Part shown: piece after piece, positions 21,327 through 31,594 of the stretch
Layout of the letters: each line of letters begins with the position of its first letter
Position numbering within the stretch: position 1 is the stretch's first letter
Assembly (NCBI GenBank): GCA_964035575.1
Contig: OZ037859.1
Span: 248,001-312,000, forward strand
Source of the DNA: Rhynchopus sp. YZ270_cl-10
Taxonomy: Eukaryota > Euglenozoa > Diplonemea > Diplonemida > Diplonemidae
Direction of reading: 5' to 3'
DNA length: 64,000 bases
Notes under the pieces: model-generated
What the model was told of the DNA's origin: nothing
Seen by the model: the letters and a program-made list of their open reading frames with translations, nothing else
Database searches by the model: none
Made by a program: the position numbers and the translations under genes

Positions 21327-22235
21327 CTATCTCTCCACTAACCCCTTCATACCGAGAATGAAATCCACCATATCCGCTGTTACCTCACCCTTTTCTTGGT
21401 ATTCTGCGCTTAATGTTCCTGCGGTGTCCTCCTCCTCGGCAACGCTGAAGAAGCGCATGAGTGCGAGGTAGGTGTGTATGTGGAGTTTTACGTTCTCCTT
21501 TTTGAGAACTTCGAAGAGGCTGAGCGCCATCTGCGGGGAGGATGTGTACGAGAGGAGCGCTGCCGCCACGGTGCTGCGGAACTGCACATTGCGCAGGCCG
21601 TACTCTCGGAGCAGGGCGTGCACGTTGAGCCAGTCGCCGCTCTCTGCCGCCATCAAAAGCAACGCCTCGTACAGCGCAGTGGGCTGGTCGCTGAGAAGAT
21701 CCTGCTTGCCTGCGGACACAACACCTTCGTCGCTTGGGGTCCATAGTGTGAATTCGCTAAAGAGTGCTTCGACGTCTGCCTTGCAGCGGTCAGGCTTGAC
21801 ACGAAGCGCTTCAACGGCGACAGCAAAGTCGCGCGCCTTGCCGCGTGTGGTAAGAGGGATTTTGCCTGCCGCAACCCTGTTCGCGTCGTTCTCAGGGAGC
21901 AGCTCCTCAGGGCTGACCAGGTCTGGGTATTCGTAGCCGTCGAGGTACTGCACTGCACCCAGGGCCTCGCGGTACCAGTCCTTGTTGCGCTCGACAGAGG
22001 TGTCGCGCATACCGAAGTTGGTGAAGTGCTCAAGCTTGCCCTCACCTTGACGGAACTGCTGCGGCTGAAAATGCTTGAAGGTCGACTGCGGGAAGTAGTA
22101 TCCATTGAAGAATTGGTTGAAATTGTGGATCGCACCACGCTTTTCATAGTCAGGATCACGTCGCAGTTGCACAATGCCGAAGGTTTGAAAATTAGTACGT
22201 GCTGCCAAAAGACAGCGTGTATTAGTGACGGCCAT
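21327..22235 (-). CDS. Helical-repeat (PPR-like) protein, probably mitochondrial
   Basis: 302 residues. The N-terminus (MAVTNTRCLLAARTNFQTFG) is basic with Ser/Thr and no acidic residue for the first 25 positions, as in mitochondrial targeting peptides. Residues about 30-110 are aromatic and charged (IHNFNQFFNGYYFPQSTFKH, WYREALGAVQYLDGYEYPDL). Residues about 185-270 show paired helices with the spacing of pentatricopeptide repeats (LYEALLLMAAESGDWLNVHA, MALSLFEVLKKENVKLHIHT). PPR-like proteins usually bind organellar RNA or help ribosome assembly; that role is inferred. The ATG lies 18 nt after CATCTCATACAG. No family is firmly recognised. Confidence 0.7.
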   Translation of the reverse strand: MAVTNTRCLLAARTNFQTFGIVQLRRDPDYEKRGAIHNFNQFFNGYYFPQSTFKHFQPQQFRQGEGKLEHFTNFGMRDTSVERNKDWYREALGAVQYLDGYEYPDLVSPEELLPENDANRVAAGKIPLTTRGKARDFAVAVEALRVKPDRCKADVEALFSEFTLWTPSDEGVVSAGKQDLLSDQPTALYEALLLMAAESGDWLNVHALLREYGLRNVQFRSTVAAALLSYTSSPQMALSLFEVLKKENVKLHIHTYLALMRFFSVAEEEDTAGTLSAEYQEKGEVTADMVDFILGMKGLVER

Positions 22236-22283
22236 GGTTGGGGGGGAGGGGGTCTGTATGAGATGAAGTAGGGTAAGTGCCGA

Positions 22284-22350
22284 AAAGTGAAATTATTAAT
22301 GCAGGCACCTCCGACTGACCCACGTACGATGCCAGCCATCCGGATGAAAG
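22284..22350 (+). repeat. Dispersed beta element, long subtype
   Basis: TAATGCAGGCACCTCCGACT, GACCCACGTACGATGCCAGC and CCGGATGAAAGCACAA. Almost the same 55 bases occur at 54188-54245, 32 kb away. Confidence 0.75.
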
Positions 22351-23203
22351 CACAAAGTACCCTGCGGCCAACAACAGAAGATGCCGAAAATGGAAGCAGG
22401 GGGAAATAGGGGGTGGGATTTGGTGATCTGTTTTTTTCGTTCATTCTTTCTTTTTTTTTTTGAAGTGTTCCTTTTTTTTGGGGGCAAAAAAGGGTCATTT
22501 CCATTTGTGGTGTTCCGTGGTCTGTGACGAGTGGGTTGCCTACAGAAAAAAAGTTGAAAGATGCACTGCCAATGACTGAAAAAAAAATAAAAGCTGGAAA
22601 GATTGGGGGCAGAGCGCACACCATAAAATCCTTTTACTACACAAACCATGTGTTTTGTATTGACAACTCAGGGGAAGCAAAGCATCCCCTCTCGGTTATC
22701 TTCCCTCTGAAATGCATGAATGCGAGGGGTCTGAGCAAAAAAGTCTGTAATATCATTTGACTCACCTCTTCTTTAAAAAAAAACACACACACACACACCA
22801 CTTTACCCATTCTGTAACAGAATAGATGACCCTCGGTTTTGAACCAAAATATGGCACAAAAAAATACTACTATTTGGTGCCAAAGGGGCCATTGCGGGTT
22901 CTAGGGAATATGTAGGAAATTGTTGGGTAGGAGGTATCTTCACTGCACCCTAACACTACCTCTACCTATCTCATACGTTCTCCCCATCCGCAGTGCTTCT
23001 GGATATTGCCTCGATTTTTCACGAAAAAAAAACGCATGCAGTCCCCCTTGAGAAGTGTATCCCCTGCTTCAATTTGGTGTCACACCCATTGCCTAAAAAG
23101 GACAATGAGGGCAAAAAAAAAGGGGGAAATGGGGGATCAAGGCTGTGCGATGAGGTGTTCGGTCTGAAGGTTTTTTGAATTTGCGTTGAGTTTTCAAAAA
23201 AAT

Positions 23204-23256
23204 TTATAAGATGAACCTAAGCCTGTGGTGCTTAGACCACCTTGAAAAGAGATGGG
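23204..23256 (+). repeat. Dispersed hairpin element, alpha type
   Basis: TTTATAAGATGAACCTAAGC, loop CTGTGGT, GCTTAGACCACCTTGAAA. Stem CTAAGC/GCTTAG. Confidence 0.75.
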
Positions 23257-23344
23257 GGTCTGTGGGGTGTTTTTAAACGCACTGAAGGTTTCGTTGAGAA
23301 ACAGGGAAAAAAAAAATGTGTAAACTACTCAAAAAAAAAAACTT

Positions 23345-23388
23345 TGGTTTGGAAATACAAAGCCCTCTCGTAACTGTGCACCAAAAAA
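23345..23388 (+). repeat. Dispersed intergenic element, delta type
   Basis: TTTGGAAATACAAAGCCCTC then TCGTAACTGTGCACCAAA. TTTGG at the front pairs with CCAAA at the end. Confidence 0.65.
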
Positions 23389-24415
23389 TACGGAAAAACT
23401 GATATCCACTGCATTGTACAAAGCATCTTAAGAACAGAGCGAAGTTGATGCCGGGGCAAGATATCTCTTTGACATTCAAACAATTGGAAGATACACTTTG
23501 AAAGAGAGACTAACTTAACTACAAGCCCTAAGGGGGGGGTTCAACACTCAGTGAACAGGTTGGCCCATTGTTCAGACTGGAAAGGGGTTAATGAGAAATG
23601 TGTGTTTTGCAAGGAAAGGGGGTGCTTTCCCGACCGGCGGACGCCGTCTCGAAAGGCTACATCTTTGGAGAGAGAGAGAGAAACGAAGAAAAGGGTAATA
23701 TGCTCAGCAATATGAAAAAAAGTTGGTGAGGGGAAACCACATCCTCACGTATTGGTTCCGACGAAATGCTCACCATATACTGCTGCCGCGTTCCCATTTG
23801 CTTGAAAAGCTAGGAACGGTGTTTTCCGAATACACAAAAAAAAAAAAAAAAATTCATCGTCGCACAGACGGTTGTTCGGGATGATGTCGTCACCCCATTT
23901 GCTTGTATTACAGGTTCAGGCACGGTATAGTGGCCTCTCGAGTATGTGCGCAGATTAATGCAAGGCAAGATGCCAAAAAAAACCCCAAAATGAGGGTCCG
24001 CGCGTCACTACACATACAGCTAAAAAAAAGACAGTTTAAAAGACATTCCATAATAAACAAACGTTCCCCTCATTTATCCCTTTTGGTTTTTTTGTTGAAG
24101 CAACGCCATTATTTGTTGTTTATAAATAGCTGCCCGTTCTTTCCCCCCCAGCCTGCAAAAAAGCAATAACAGGGCTTCGCGTTTATATATCACATTTCTT
24201 TCGTATAAAAAAACCCCCCACCCCATCGCTCCAAAAACACACACAAAGCCTTCTAACTCTATCCATGCTTCTTGATAATCTGTTTGGTTTTCAATTTAAA
24301 GTCCTCTTTTTTTTATCAAATACTAACAAAACCTTCTATTTTTTTTCCTCGAGAGAAGAGATCACTTGGAGCAGCACGGGCGAAACAAATAAAAACGAAT
24401 TTATGGTTTTGACAC

Positions 24416-24955
24416 TTAGATTTGCAGCGCATATTCGGGTGTAGGCAGGACTGCGAAGACATCTTTGAGGATTGAGAGAATCAGAACGCAGCCGATTCCG
24501 GTGACGACAATCCATTCTGCTGGGGTTGTGTGCGGGCAGCCGCCTTTGAGGCCTTGTGTGATGATGAAGTAGCCTGCGATGGAGAGAACGGTGGTTTCGA
24601 ATGCGATAACGATCCATCCCGTTTTCGCCCAGTTTTCTGGCTGGAAGCAGCAGATGACAGAGTGGGAGCGTTTCTCGACGACGAAGAACTCAAAGAAAAC
24701 ACCGCACACGAAGAACACTGGCGGGACCAATGCAAGCGCAACCCACCAGTCGCATTTGCTGCTGTCAACAGCACAGTACACCCATCCAATAAGCGTCGTA
24801 AACCACCCTGCACTGCTCCAGCACAACGCATCCCCCAGCTTGAAGGGAGGAAGGCGTGGCTGTTCCTCCTCGACATCTACGTCATTGATGTCAAGCGTGT
24901 CCTGTCTCTCCATCTCCAGAGATGTATCTTGTTGGGCGTGCATTTCAGTCGACAT
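24416..24955 (-). CDS. Four-pass membrane protein, unknown function
   Basis: 179 residues. The first 40 are acidic and soluble (ERQDTLDINDVDVEEEQPRL). Four hydrophobic segments follow, at about 45-65 (LCWSSAGWFTTLIGWVYCAV), 70-92 (WVALALVPPVFFVCGVFFEF), 112-135 (GWIVIAFETTVLSIAGYFII) and 146-168 (EWIVVTGIGCVLILSILKDV), with a short tail. Cysteines lie between spans. This looks like a small tetraspan protein, but no family is recognised. The ATG lies 24 nt after an acceptor-like CAACACTTCAG. Confidence 0.72.
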   Translation of the reverse strand: MSTEMHAQQDTSLEMERQDTLDINDVDVEEEQPRLPPFKLGDALCWSSAGWFTTLIGWVYCAVDSSKCDWWVALALVPPVFFVCGVFFEFFVVEKRSHSVICCFQPENWAKTGWIVIAFETTVLSIAGYFIITQGLKGGCPHTTPAEWIVVTGIGCVLILSILKDVFAVLPTPEYALQI

Positions 24956-25091
24956 TTTTTTACTTTACTGTGTATCTGAAGTGTTGTGTTGGGTTTGCAT
25001 CAAAAAGAACGAAAAACTTAAGATGAACGAGAAAAACTGAAAAAAAGACGGCTCTTTTTGATAATCCAAAAAAACGGCGACAAATTTTAGC

Positions 25092-26030
25092 TCACTTCGC
25101 CACCTTCTCCCAAACCGCTTCCAACACCTCTTTTGCATCGTATGGGACCGACAGGATTGAGGATGCCTCCTCCACTTCCGCTTCGGTTGTGTTGATACGC
25201 ACTAAGGAGGCGTGTGGAAACTCTCCAGAGGACAGTTTTCTAAGGGTATCGTGGACTGTTCCGGCACCGATTTCGAGGATGAGGAGGTCATCATCACGAA
25301 TCTCTTCCAGAAACGTTGTGTAGCGTTGGTGCTGTTCAAGGTGCGGTCCTGGAGGTGGTTGGGAGGGGAACGAGAGATCCCCAAAGAGCGTCACATCGGG
25401 TCGCAGCACCGCTCCACAGTCACATCTTGGCACTTCATCATCTTCCAAATCTTCAAACCTGCCAACATAGTCACAGGGCTCCCCATCCCGCCACATCTCC
25501 CCAACCTCGTAGTCCTCTGCAAAATCTAACGGCCTCAAATCCTCTTCAGTTCCTAAGACCCGCTCCACCTTTTCCCTTCCAAACCCACTGCAACGTATTC
25601 TGCGTACCACACCATGCAGTTCTCTGAGACGGTTTGTATCAAACCCACTCTTCGCAAAGTGAGAGTCAATATTGGTTGTAACCACAAAGTGTTGTTTTGT
25701 GGTAATTAAATTGCGGAGCGCAGTGTATCCAGAGTGTGGGGTGCGGTCTGTGTATCCATTGTGACACCACCTCCAGAAGTCCCAGGCCATGACAGGGCGC
25801 TGGTCGAACCATTTGGCGCAGTTGAGCTGGCTCAGTCCAGTACTCCCGTCGGGGGCGACCGGAAGTGCTTCATAACGTCGCAATCCTTCCCAAACCCCTG
25901 CAGTCTCCCCACGGAAGGTCCCTATACCAGACGCAACACCCATGCCTGCACCGGCAAGCACCAAAACAGACCCGCATTTATCGTACAATTCAACTATCCT
26001 TGAGACACAATCCTCCAAAGTCGGTGACAT
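25092..26030 (-). CDS. Sirtuin (SIR2-family NAD-dependent deacylase)
   Basis: 312 residues from the ATG at 26030, chosen because CACGCTCCAG lies 14 nt before it; the frame extends upstream without an ATG. Sirtuin motifs in order: GAGMGVASGIGTFRG (NAD-binding GAG and FRG), VVTTNIDSHF (the TQNID motif), LRELHG with the catalytic His, VTLFGD and EIGAGTVHD in place of the usual GTSL. Such enzymes remove acyl groups from lysine using NAD. The zinc module is unusual: a single RCSG and a CDCG pair instead of two clear CxxC pairs, and an acidic insertion of about 40 residues between them. Related bacterial and protist sirtuins also lose zinc ligands. The substrate is unknown; the location is probably nuclear or cytosolic. 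Confidence 0.87.
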   Translation of the reverse strand: MSPTLEDCVSRIVELYDKCGSVLVLAGAGMGVASGIGTFRGETAGVWEGLRRYEALPVAPDGSTGLSQLNCAKWFDQRPVMAWDFWRWCHNGYTDRTPHSGYTALRNLITTKQHFVVTTNIDSHFAKSGFDTNRLRELHGVVRRIRCSGFGREKVERVLGTEEDLRPLDFAEDYEVGEMWRDGEPCDYVGRFEDLEDDEVPRCDCGAVLRPDVTLFGDLSFPSQPPPGPHLEQHQRYTTFLEEIRDDDLLILEIGAGTVHDTLRKLSSGEFPHASLVRINTTEAEVEEASSILSVPYDAKEVLEAVWEKVAK

Positions 26031-26223
26031 CACACACCTTCCTTCTGGAGCGTGAGGGGAGGAGGTTTGAGGTGAACAGCCTACCAAATCTAAGTGGTTG
26101 GAGTGAAAACGCTTCTGGAGCGCATCGGTTCGTGGTCAAGGCCACAGCCCACAGCAGGGTCAGCCAAACCCAACAAGAAACTTGAAAACCAAAGAGAAAA
26201 CGTCAAATTCACCAGTAAGAAGA

Positions 26224-26500
26224 GTCCAAATAAAACCTTGTGAGTTGAGTCACATGCTTAGTCAACCTTATCAAATACAAAATCCGGGGGGGAAGAGAGA
26301 AATGGGGAGGAGGGGGAGAATGTAGTCATTTTTGTATCGGCCGTTGTTCATAGGTGGCATGTAGGGAGGGGGGAGGTAGTTATGGTAATGCCAATAACTC
26401 AGGATAGGAAAGGTTTGTTTAAGGGGAGAGGGGGAAAAAAGAGAGAAAGTGCAAAACACCTCACCGTTCATCGGTGGACGCAGGGCACTGCTTCCCCGAA
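26224..26500 (+). repeat. Alpha-like and beta elements between sirtuin and PSD genes
   Basis: Alpha-like at 26234-26272 (AAAACCTTGTGAGTTGAGTC then GCTTAGTCAACCTTA) with the left half diverged. Beta at 26445-26495 (AGTGCAAAACACCTCACCGT then CGGTGGACGCAGGGCAC), in which CACCG pairs with CGGTG and GTGC with GCAC. CCGAACCCCAGAG follows, similar to the tail of the beta copies at 12240 and 58191. Confidence 0.65.
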
Positions 26501-26623
26501 CCCCAGAGAGCACCAGCAATACCATTTCGGAGAAAAATGGTCTTTTTCCTCCTTGATTTTTTTTGAGAAAGCACATTAATGCTTTTGCCCCCTCCCTCTC
26601 GTCAACTTTTTTTTGCTTTTTTA

Positions 26624-27802
26624 CTATAAACTTTGCGGTGCAAACAGGGCTTGTCCGACCTTCACCTTTTCTCCAATGTTGGCAGATGCTTGCCAATCCT
26701 TTGGGATGTCTGCGATCACGACGACTGTTGAGCCGAGTTTGAAGTAGCCTAATTCGTCACCCTTCTTCCCGAGGGAGATGGGTTCTTTGTAGCTGGTGAT
26801 GCCGTGCGAGCGGGTGGAGGAGGCGTCATTCCACAGGACGTCTTGATACGGCTGGTTTGTCGCCGCCCTATTATCGAGAGAAAGGTTGACACTGCCTACG
26901 TTGTACGCACCCACTGCGGTTACTGACATATAGCCATGCTCCCAGTGGCCGTTGAGGGAGACTCTTTCATTTAAACAAAAGAGTTCATCTATGTATTTAT
27001 AGGCAATAGAATTGACGGGTAACAATGTGCCAATCACATGGTTGCATGTTGTCACCCAAAACCCTGATGCTGGAAGATGAAACCGATGGTAATCCCCTGG
27101 TGCCAGGTAGCATACTGCAAAAACACGTCGTTTATCTGCGGCAACCGGGAGGGGGCGGAAGCGGGTGAACTCCTCCAGGACGTAGCGGTATCCTTTGACC
27201 TGTTCAACCCATTCGTTTGACTCATCGGATGTGAGCTCGCCGATGCGGAATATCGTTGAGTCTGCTGGCGAGACCAACGGTGCTGGGGAGATGGGCCGCA
27301 CGGCTTCAAAGTTTTTGAGCTTTCTTGTAAAGAACGCCTGCAGCGTTGTGTACTGATCTACAGGTCGTTCTGCCTCTGTCACATCACATTGCGCGAGAGT
27401 CGCGTAGGCAGAGATGGCAGCAGTCGGCATTTCCCATTCGGATACGGTGCCTGCCCAGCGTGACATCTGTCGTAGTGGAAGGTACCGCAGGAAGTGCCCG
27501 GTGTTCGTGCTCGACACTACCGTGCCCTCCTCCGAGAGGTGTATTCTGTAGCAGAAGCCCGCAAACAGCACCCCCACACCCAAGGAAAGCTTCGCAAGCC
27601 GCCGTGCCGTATTGCGCAGCTTCCCATGCCGTACGTCGTGTATAGTGTACAGCGACACCCGGAACTGCCCCTTATAGTATCGGTCCATCGACTTCGGGTC
27701 CTGCGTCTGCACATAGCCTAAAGGAAACGCACGTTTCTCTGCATGAGCTAGGTCCTTCGGTGTGGCGTCCGCAGTGGACGGAGCCAGGTCTTTTGGAGAC
27801 AT
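26624..27802 (-). CDS. PSD1: Phosphatidylserine decarboxylase proenzyme, mitochondrial type
   Basis: 392 residues. The enzyme makes phosphatidylethanolamine from phosphatidylserine at the inner mitochondrial membrane. Key features are a membrane segment near 75-92 (LAKLSLGVGVLFAGFCYRI), PADSTIF (the PADG region), the diagnostic CYLAPGDYHRFHLPASG, and FKLGSTVVV near the end. The LGST motif (about 356-359) is where the proenzyme cleaves itself, turning Ser into the pyruvoyl group, to give a long beta and a short alpha chain of about 35 residues. The first 70 residues are basic and may target mitochondria. The upstream acceptor-like site is CCCCTGACCAG. Length fits yeast PSD1 without its long presequence. 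Confidence 0.94.
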   Translation of the reverse strand: MSPKDLAPSTADATPKDLAHAEKRAFPLGYVQTQDPKSMDRYYKGQFRVSLYTIHDVRHGKLRNTARRLAKLSLGVGVLFAGFCYRIHLSEEGTVVSSTNTGHFLRYLPLRQMSRWAGTVSEWEMPTAAISAYATLAQCDVTEAERPVDQYTTLQAFFTRKLKNFEAVRPISPAPLVSPADSTIFRIGELTSDESNEWVEQVKGYRYVLEEFTRFRPLPVAADKRRVFAVCYLAPGDYHRFHLPASGFWVTTCNHVIGTLLPVNSIAYKYIDELFCLNERVSLNGHWEHGYMSVTAVGAYNVGSVNLSLDNRAATNQPYQDVLWNDASSTRSHGITSYKEPISLGKKGDELGYFKLGSTVVVIADIPKDWQASANIGEKVKVGQALFAPQSL

Positions 27803-27998
27803 TTTGTGGTTAGAAAAAAGATGTACTCCTGGTCAGGGGGGTAAGGGAAAATAGGGGGGTTGTAGTAAAAAGAAATGAGGGGGTTTTCGTTTCATTTCAA
27901 GGTCAAGGCTACGTCTCTTGTCGATCTATTGAAATTCCAAAATTTTCCAAAAAATGCCACCAAAAAATTGGACAAAAAACATTGGAAAACGTGTATAA

Positions 27999-28886
27999 TT
28001 ACATCAGCCTCGCGGAGTAGAGCTCTCGAAGCTGTTCGGTGAAGACGAAGACGAGGACACAGTATGGCCCGAACCGGAGGTAGTTCGCTAGAGTACCTTG
28101 GTAGAACGCACGGGGACCTTCGTTCTTATACGTTTGCACCATACATGAGGTGAAGGTTGGGAACTCCTTCGGTGAGTTCATCATACGTGTAGCTGTGAAG
28201 TCAAATGGCTGCATTGCCGCCACCACCGCCACACCTGTTATAAACGACGACACGATGCAGACCCGCAATCCGTCTGCTATGTTTAGTCCAGACATTACCC
28301 ACGGCTTTACTACATCATACACACTGAGTTGCACTGCCGACGCTGCCGCGGTGCGAGGAATGAACGCACGGATGCCACCCCAAAACCCTTTCACCCCTTC
28401 TTCTTGGACAAGACTGCGCACCGCTTGCCGCAACGTAAGCGGGTTGTCCTTGCGTGTGTCCGCTTGGAGGCGGGTCTTGAGCAGGTAGAAGGGGTTGCTG
28501 ACTATAGCTGCGAGGGCGCCGCTTGCTGCACCCGAGGCAAAGAGCATGGCATTGCGTTTGCTACCAGAGCTGTCTTCGTTGTCCAGCCCAAAGAGACGCT
28601 TGAAGAACCCATACCCACCAAAGCGCACCCCAACATTCGAGAATTGAAGCAAATACACAGCGCTCAAGCCCTTCTGCAACCCCCTCACCCCCTCCCCAAC
28701 AGCAATCACCCGAAGTGTCCCAGAAACACCGCTATAACGAGGCTGTGTCATACTAGGTGTCTTCTGTTGGAGCTGCAGGCGTGTCTTCACCACGTCGACT
28801 GGGTTGCAAAAGGTAATGGCCCCCATTGCGGCAAGACCGCTAATGCAAAATTCCGCATAGATCGGCCTTTTTGGACTGTCGGACAT
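27999..28886 (-). CDS. Mitochondrial carrier, SLC25A34/35 - OAC1 type
   Basis: 295 residues in three repeats of about 100, each with the carrier signature: CNPVDVVKTRLQLQ, SNPFYLLKTRLQADTR and QPFDFTATRMMN. The second signature halves (GLQKGL, GFWGGI and AFYQGT) are also present. LRFGPYCVLVFVFTEQLREL at the C-terminus and the lead AEFCISGLAAMGAITF closely resemble animal SLC25A35 and yeast oxaloacetate carrier OAC1, which exchange dicarboxylates or sulfate across the inner membrane. Six transmembrane helices are expected. The exact substrate is inferred. An acceptor-like TTTGCACACCAG lies about 20 nt before the ATG. Confidence 0.92.
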   Translation of the reverse strand: MSDSPKRPIYAEFCISGLAAMGAITFCNPVDVVKTRLQLQQKTPSMTQPRYSGVSGTLRVIAVGEGVRGLQKGLSAVYLLQFSNVGVRFGGYGFFKRLFGLDNEDSSGSKRNAMLFASGAASGALAAIVSNPFYLLKTRLQADTRKDNPLTLRQAVRSLVQEEGVKGFWGGIRAFIPRTAAASAVQLSVYDVVKPWVMSGLNIADGLRVCIVSSFITGVAVVAAMQPFDFTATRMMNSPKEFPTFTSCMVQTYKNEGPRAFYQGTLANYLRFGPYCVLVFVFTEQLRELYSARLM

Positions 28887-29085
28887 CAGAGGGAGAGAAA
28901 TGGGATGTCCTGGTGTGCAAAGTGGGGGGAAATACAGTTTGTAGTAGATAAAGGGTAAAGGGGGGAGGTGGAGGTGGAGGGGGGTCGGTTGCTGCCCTAT
29001 TCTTTAAGCCAAGAACGCGATGGCCCTTTCTTTGTGTTTTAGTTCCCTGAAGGAAAACGTTTTCCCCCCTCCCCTGTTTTGTTTT

Positions 29086-31547
29086 TTACTGAGAGGGCTT
29101 GGGGATCCACAGCTTCACTGTTGCATCCAGCCCCCATGTCGCCACGCAGTTGCGGTGGGGGTGGTGTGCTACTCCTACGGTCTCTTTCTCGGATATCTGT
29201 GTGGGGTGTTTGGGGTCAAGTTTTTTTCCAGGAAATTCCCACACAGTGGAGTCCGCCAGGCCCAGACTCAGTCTATGGCGGACTCGAGTCCGCTCGGGTC
29301 CGCCGTTTCGGTCGGACTGTAATAAATTGTTGGAATTGCCACTAAGACTGACATGCAATGTGTGTCACTCGTGGGCGGTGTTCAAGACAAACGTCAACGT
29401 ACATGCATCTATCTTGTACTTCGCACCCAACTGAGCCACCTGTGCCAAATCCCACTTTCCGGATATCGTGTTGTGGGTATAAAAAAAGAGTCACAAAGTA
29501 AGAAAAAACAATGTGATACCTCCAAGGCGTGACGCACCCTCCCAGTTTTAACCTCGAAACAATGCATTTTTTTGTCATCAGCGATGCAGTACAGCCAGTT
29601 CCTGTGTGATGCGGTTATTTTTAACCCCTTCAAAAAACTATCATATCCGGAAGCAACAACCACTTTCTCAAAAACACCCCCCCTATTTTCATCTGTTTTC
29701 CCACACAGACACAGTCACCCCCTTGAACCCTTCCACATACGCTTTAGGAGACAACGTGCATGCAACAAAATCGAGCCCTGCGTTGTCATCTGTCTTCAAT
29801 TGCTTTACAATGTGTCCGTCACGTGTTGATACGATTGTCACAAGCGGACTTCTGTTGCAGATCACCACGTTCTCTGTGCCAGGGATGTAGGCCGCACTGT
29901 AGCACGGCGGTGGGTCTGCTGCGGACACTCCTGAGGGGCTGACGGATTTGAGGCACTTCATGCTGCGGGTGTCCCAGATCTTTACTGTACCGTCCGACGA
30001 TGCGGTCACTACCTTGCCACCATCGCTGTTGAAGACTGCAGAGTTGACGTATGAGGTATGCTCGCGGAACTCTTTTAGCGCCACCTTGCCTGACTTAATT
30101 CCATGAATCCTTGCCGTTCCGTCGAAGGACGCTGTCAACACGGAGCCCCCATCCTTCGCAAACTGTACCGAAGTGATTCCTGCAGTATGTGCCTTATTAA
30201 AAAACCTCATGCACTGTCCAGTAGAGATCTTCCAGATCTTGACAACACCACCCTGACAGCACGACGCCAGCATCTCCCCATCCAAACTGAAGCCCAACGC
30301 CAACACTGCATTGTCGTGCGACATGTAGTCGCCGTCCTTTTGGTATTCAAGGTCCTTTCTGATCTTCCCGGTTTCGGGGTTCCAAACCTCAATGAAGCCG
30401 TCCAAAGATCCAGTCACCAAATGTGCCCCAGAATGCGAAAACACCGCTGTCTCCGGGGCGGTCTTGCCGAATTTAATGTTCTTCGCAAGGACTTCTGGTG
30501 GGTTTTCTTCAAGGTCCTCTTCTTCTTGGGCCAGACCACGGAAGATATCGACCTTCTCACCGCGGGGGAGCAGACCTATGGGAGAGAGAGTAATGAAATA
30601 TGAGAAAAAAGGTGAAGTTGATGGTCGCAGGTATTGGGAGAAAAACTCGACTCTTACAGTCGCCAACTGATCTTGATTACTCGACTAGAAAAAGGGGGGA
30701 AGATTATTTTCGTTGAACGCAGCCAAAAACAGTGTATGAGATCTGAATTTTTGGCGCAAGTGATTTTCAAAGGGGAGGAGAAAATAGTCGGTATCAGGCG
30801 ATTAAACGTTGGCTTTATTATTCGAGTTTCTAATAACACTACGTGTAAGGGGAAAAAAAATGGTGATGCATATCTTCACATTTTTTTTTTGAAGGGGGAA
30901 ATTCCCTGAAAATCTGTTTTGAAATCAGTTGTGTAATTCCTTTTGATTATTTTATTGAATGAGATTCCCCCCTTCAAATTCTAGTCATTTCCACCTAACA
31001 TACCGGTATGTTTTTGCCACTTCACGGCATGCGATATTAAGGTTAGCAGTCTGGCACTTGGCACTGTGGTGACGTGCTCTGATAGTGCATTCGAAAGCGC
31101 CCTGCGACGCGACTCCCGCGTCTCTCCTTGAAGATAGAGGTCCGCAGATGTATAGAACGTGCGTGCTGCGAGGGCTTCAAGCCTGCTGTGGCGCGGACGG
31201 TCCTGCAGGGCAAGAAGGTTCATCACCTTGGTGGAACGCAGCAGACGCCGCGCTACATCAATCTCCTTCAGCTCAAGCATCTCCAACGTGATATGCTCGT
31301 AAAGGTCAAACAGAATATGCGACGGAAGCTGCAACGTGTTGGTCGTGGTAATGACCCTCTCCCACTCGCCGTTCATGACATCAGAGATAAAGGCCTCCAT
31401 GGAGGGCACAGTGTTCAGCGCAATGCCCGTCTCATCCTGCAGCGCGGTGAAGGTCTTCGAAAGCCCGCTCTCGCTGCAGAACTGCAGCAATACTCTGACC
31501 AGCGCACTGCTTTCCACTTCGATCTCATGGTTGCCACTGAGAGCCAT
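29086..31547 (-). CDS. SMU1: SMU1, spliceosome-associated LisH/WD40 protein, four exons
   Basis: Exons are 31004-31547, 29741-30575, 29520-29601 and 29086-29196. The introns (428, 139 and 323 nt) all start GTAT and end AG, and the joined frame gives 523 residues, close to human SMU1 (513). Exon 1 holds LisH/CTLH helices (IEVESSALVRVLLQFCSESG, LFDLYEHITLEMLELKEIDV, VKWQKHTG). Exon 2 gives LLPRGEKVDIFRGLA and WD repeats (FIEVWNPETGKIRKDLEYQ, ASCCQGGVVKIWKISTGQCM, ASSDGTVKIWDTRSMK). The last exon has VGVAHHPHRNCVATWGLDAT. SMU1 works with RED in the spliceosomal B complex and is needed for efficient splicing of short introns. The acceptor-like TCCTTAG lies 27 nt before the ATG. A well-supported gene that by frame alone looks like three separate proteins. 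Confidence 0.95.
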
Positions 31548-31594
31548 ATTGTTTTTCTCTATTTCTTTTTTTCCCTAAGGATAAGAGGTAAATT

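Larger units (their letters stand above)
22236..24415. other. Gene-free region with beta, alpha and delta elements
   Basis: Contains a beta element at 22284-22350 (AATTATTAATGCAGGCACCT then CCGACTGACCCACG), a CA-dinucleotide run (22782-22799), an alpha hairpin at 23204-23256 and a delta element at 23345-23388. No frame is protein-like. Confidence 0.6.

Noticed and set aside
26031-26087. Longer sirtuin start upstream of 26030
   Set aside because: No ATG in that extension, and the acceptor-like AG lies inside it.
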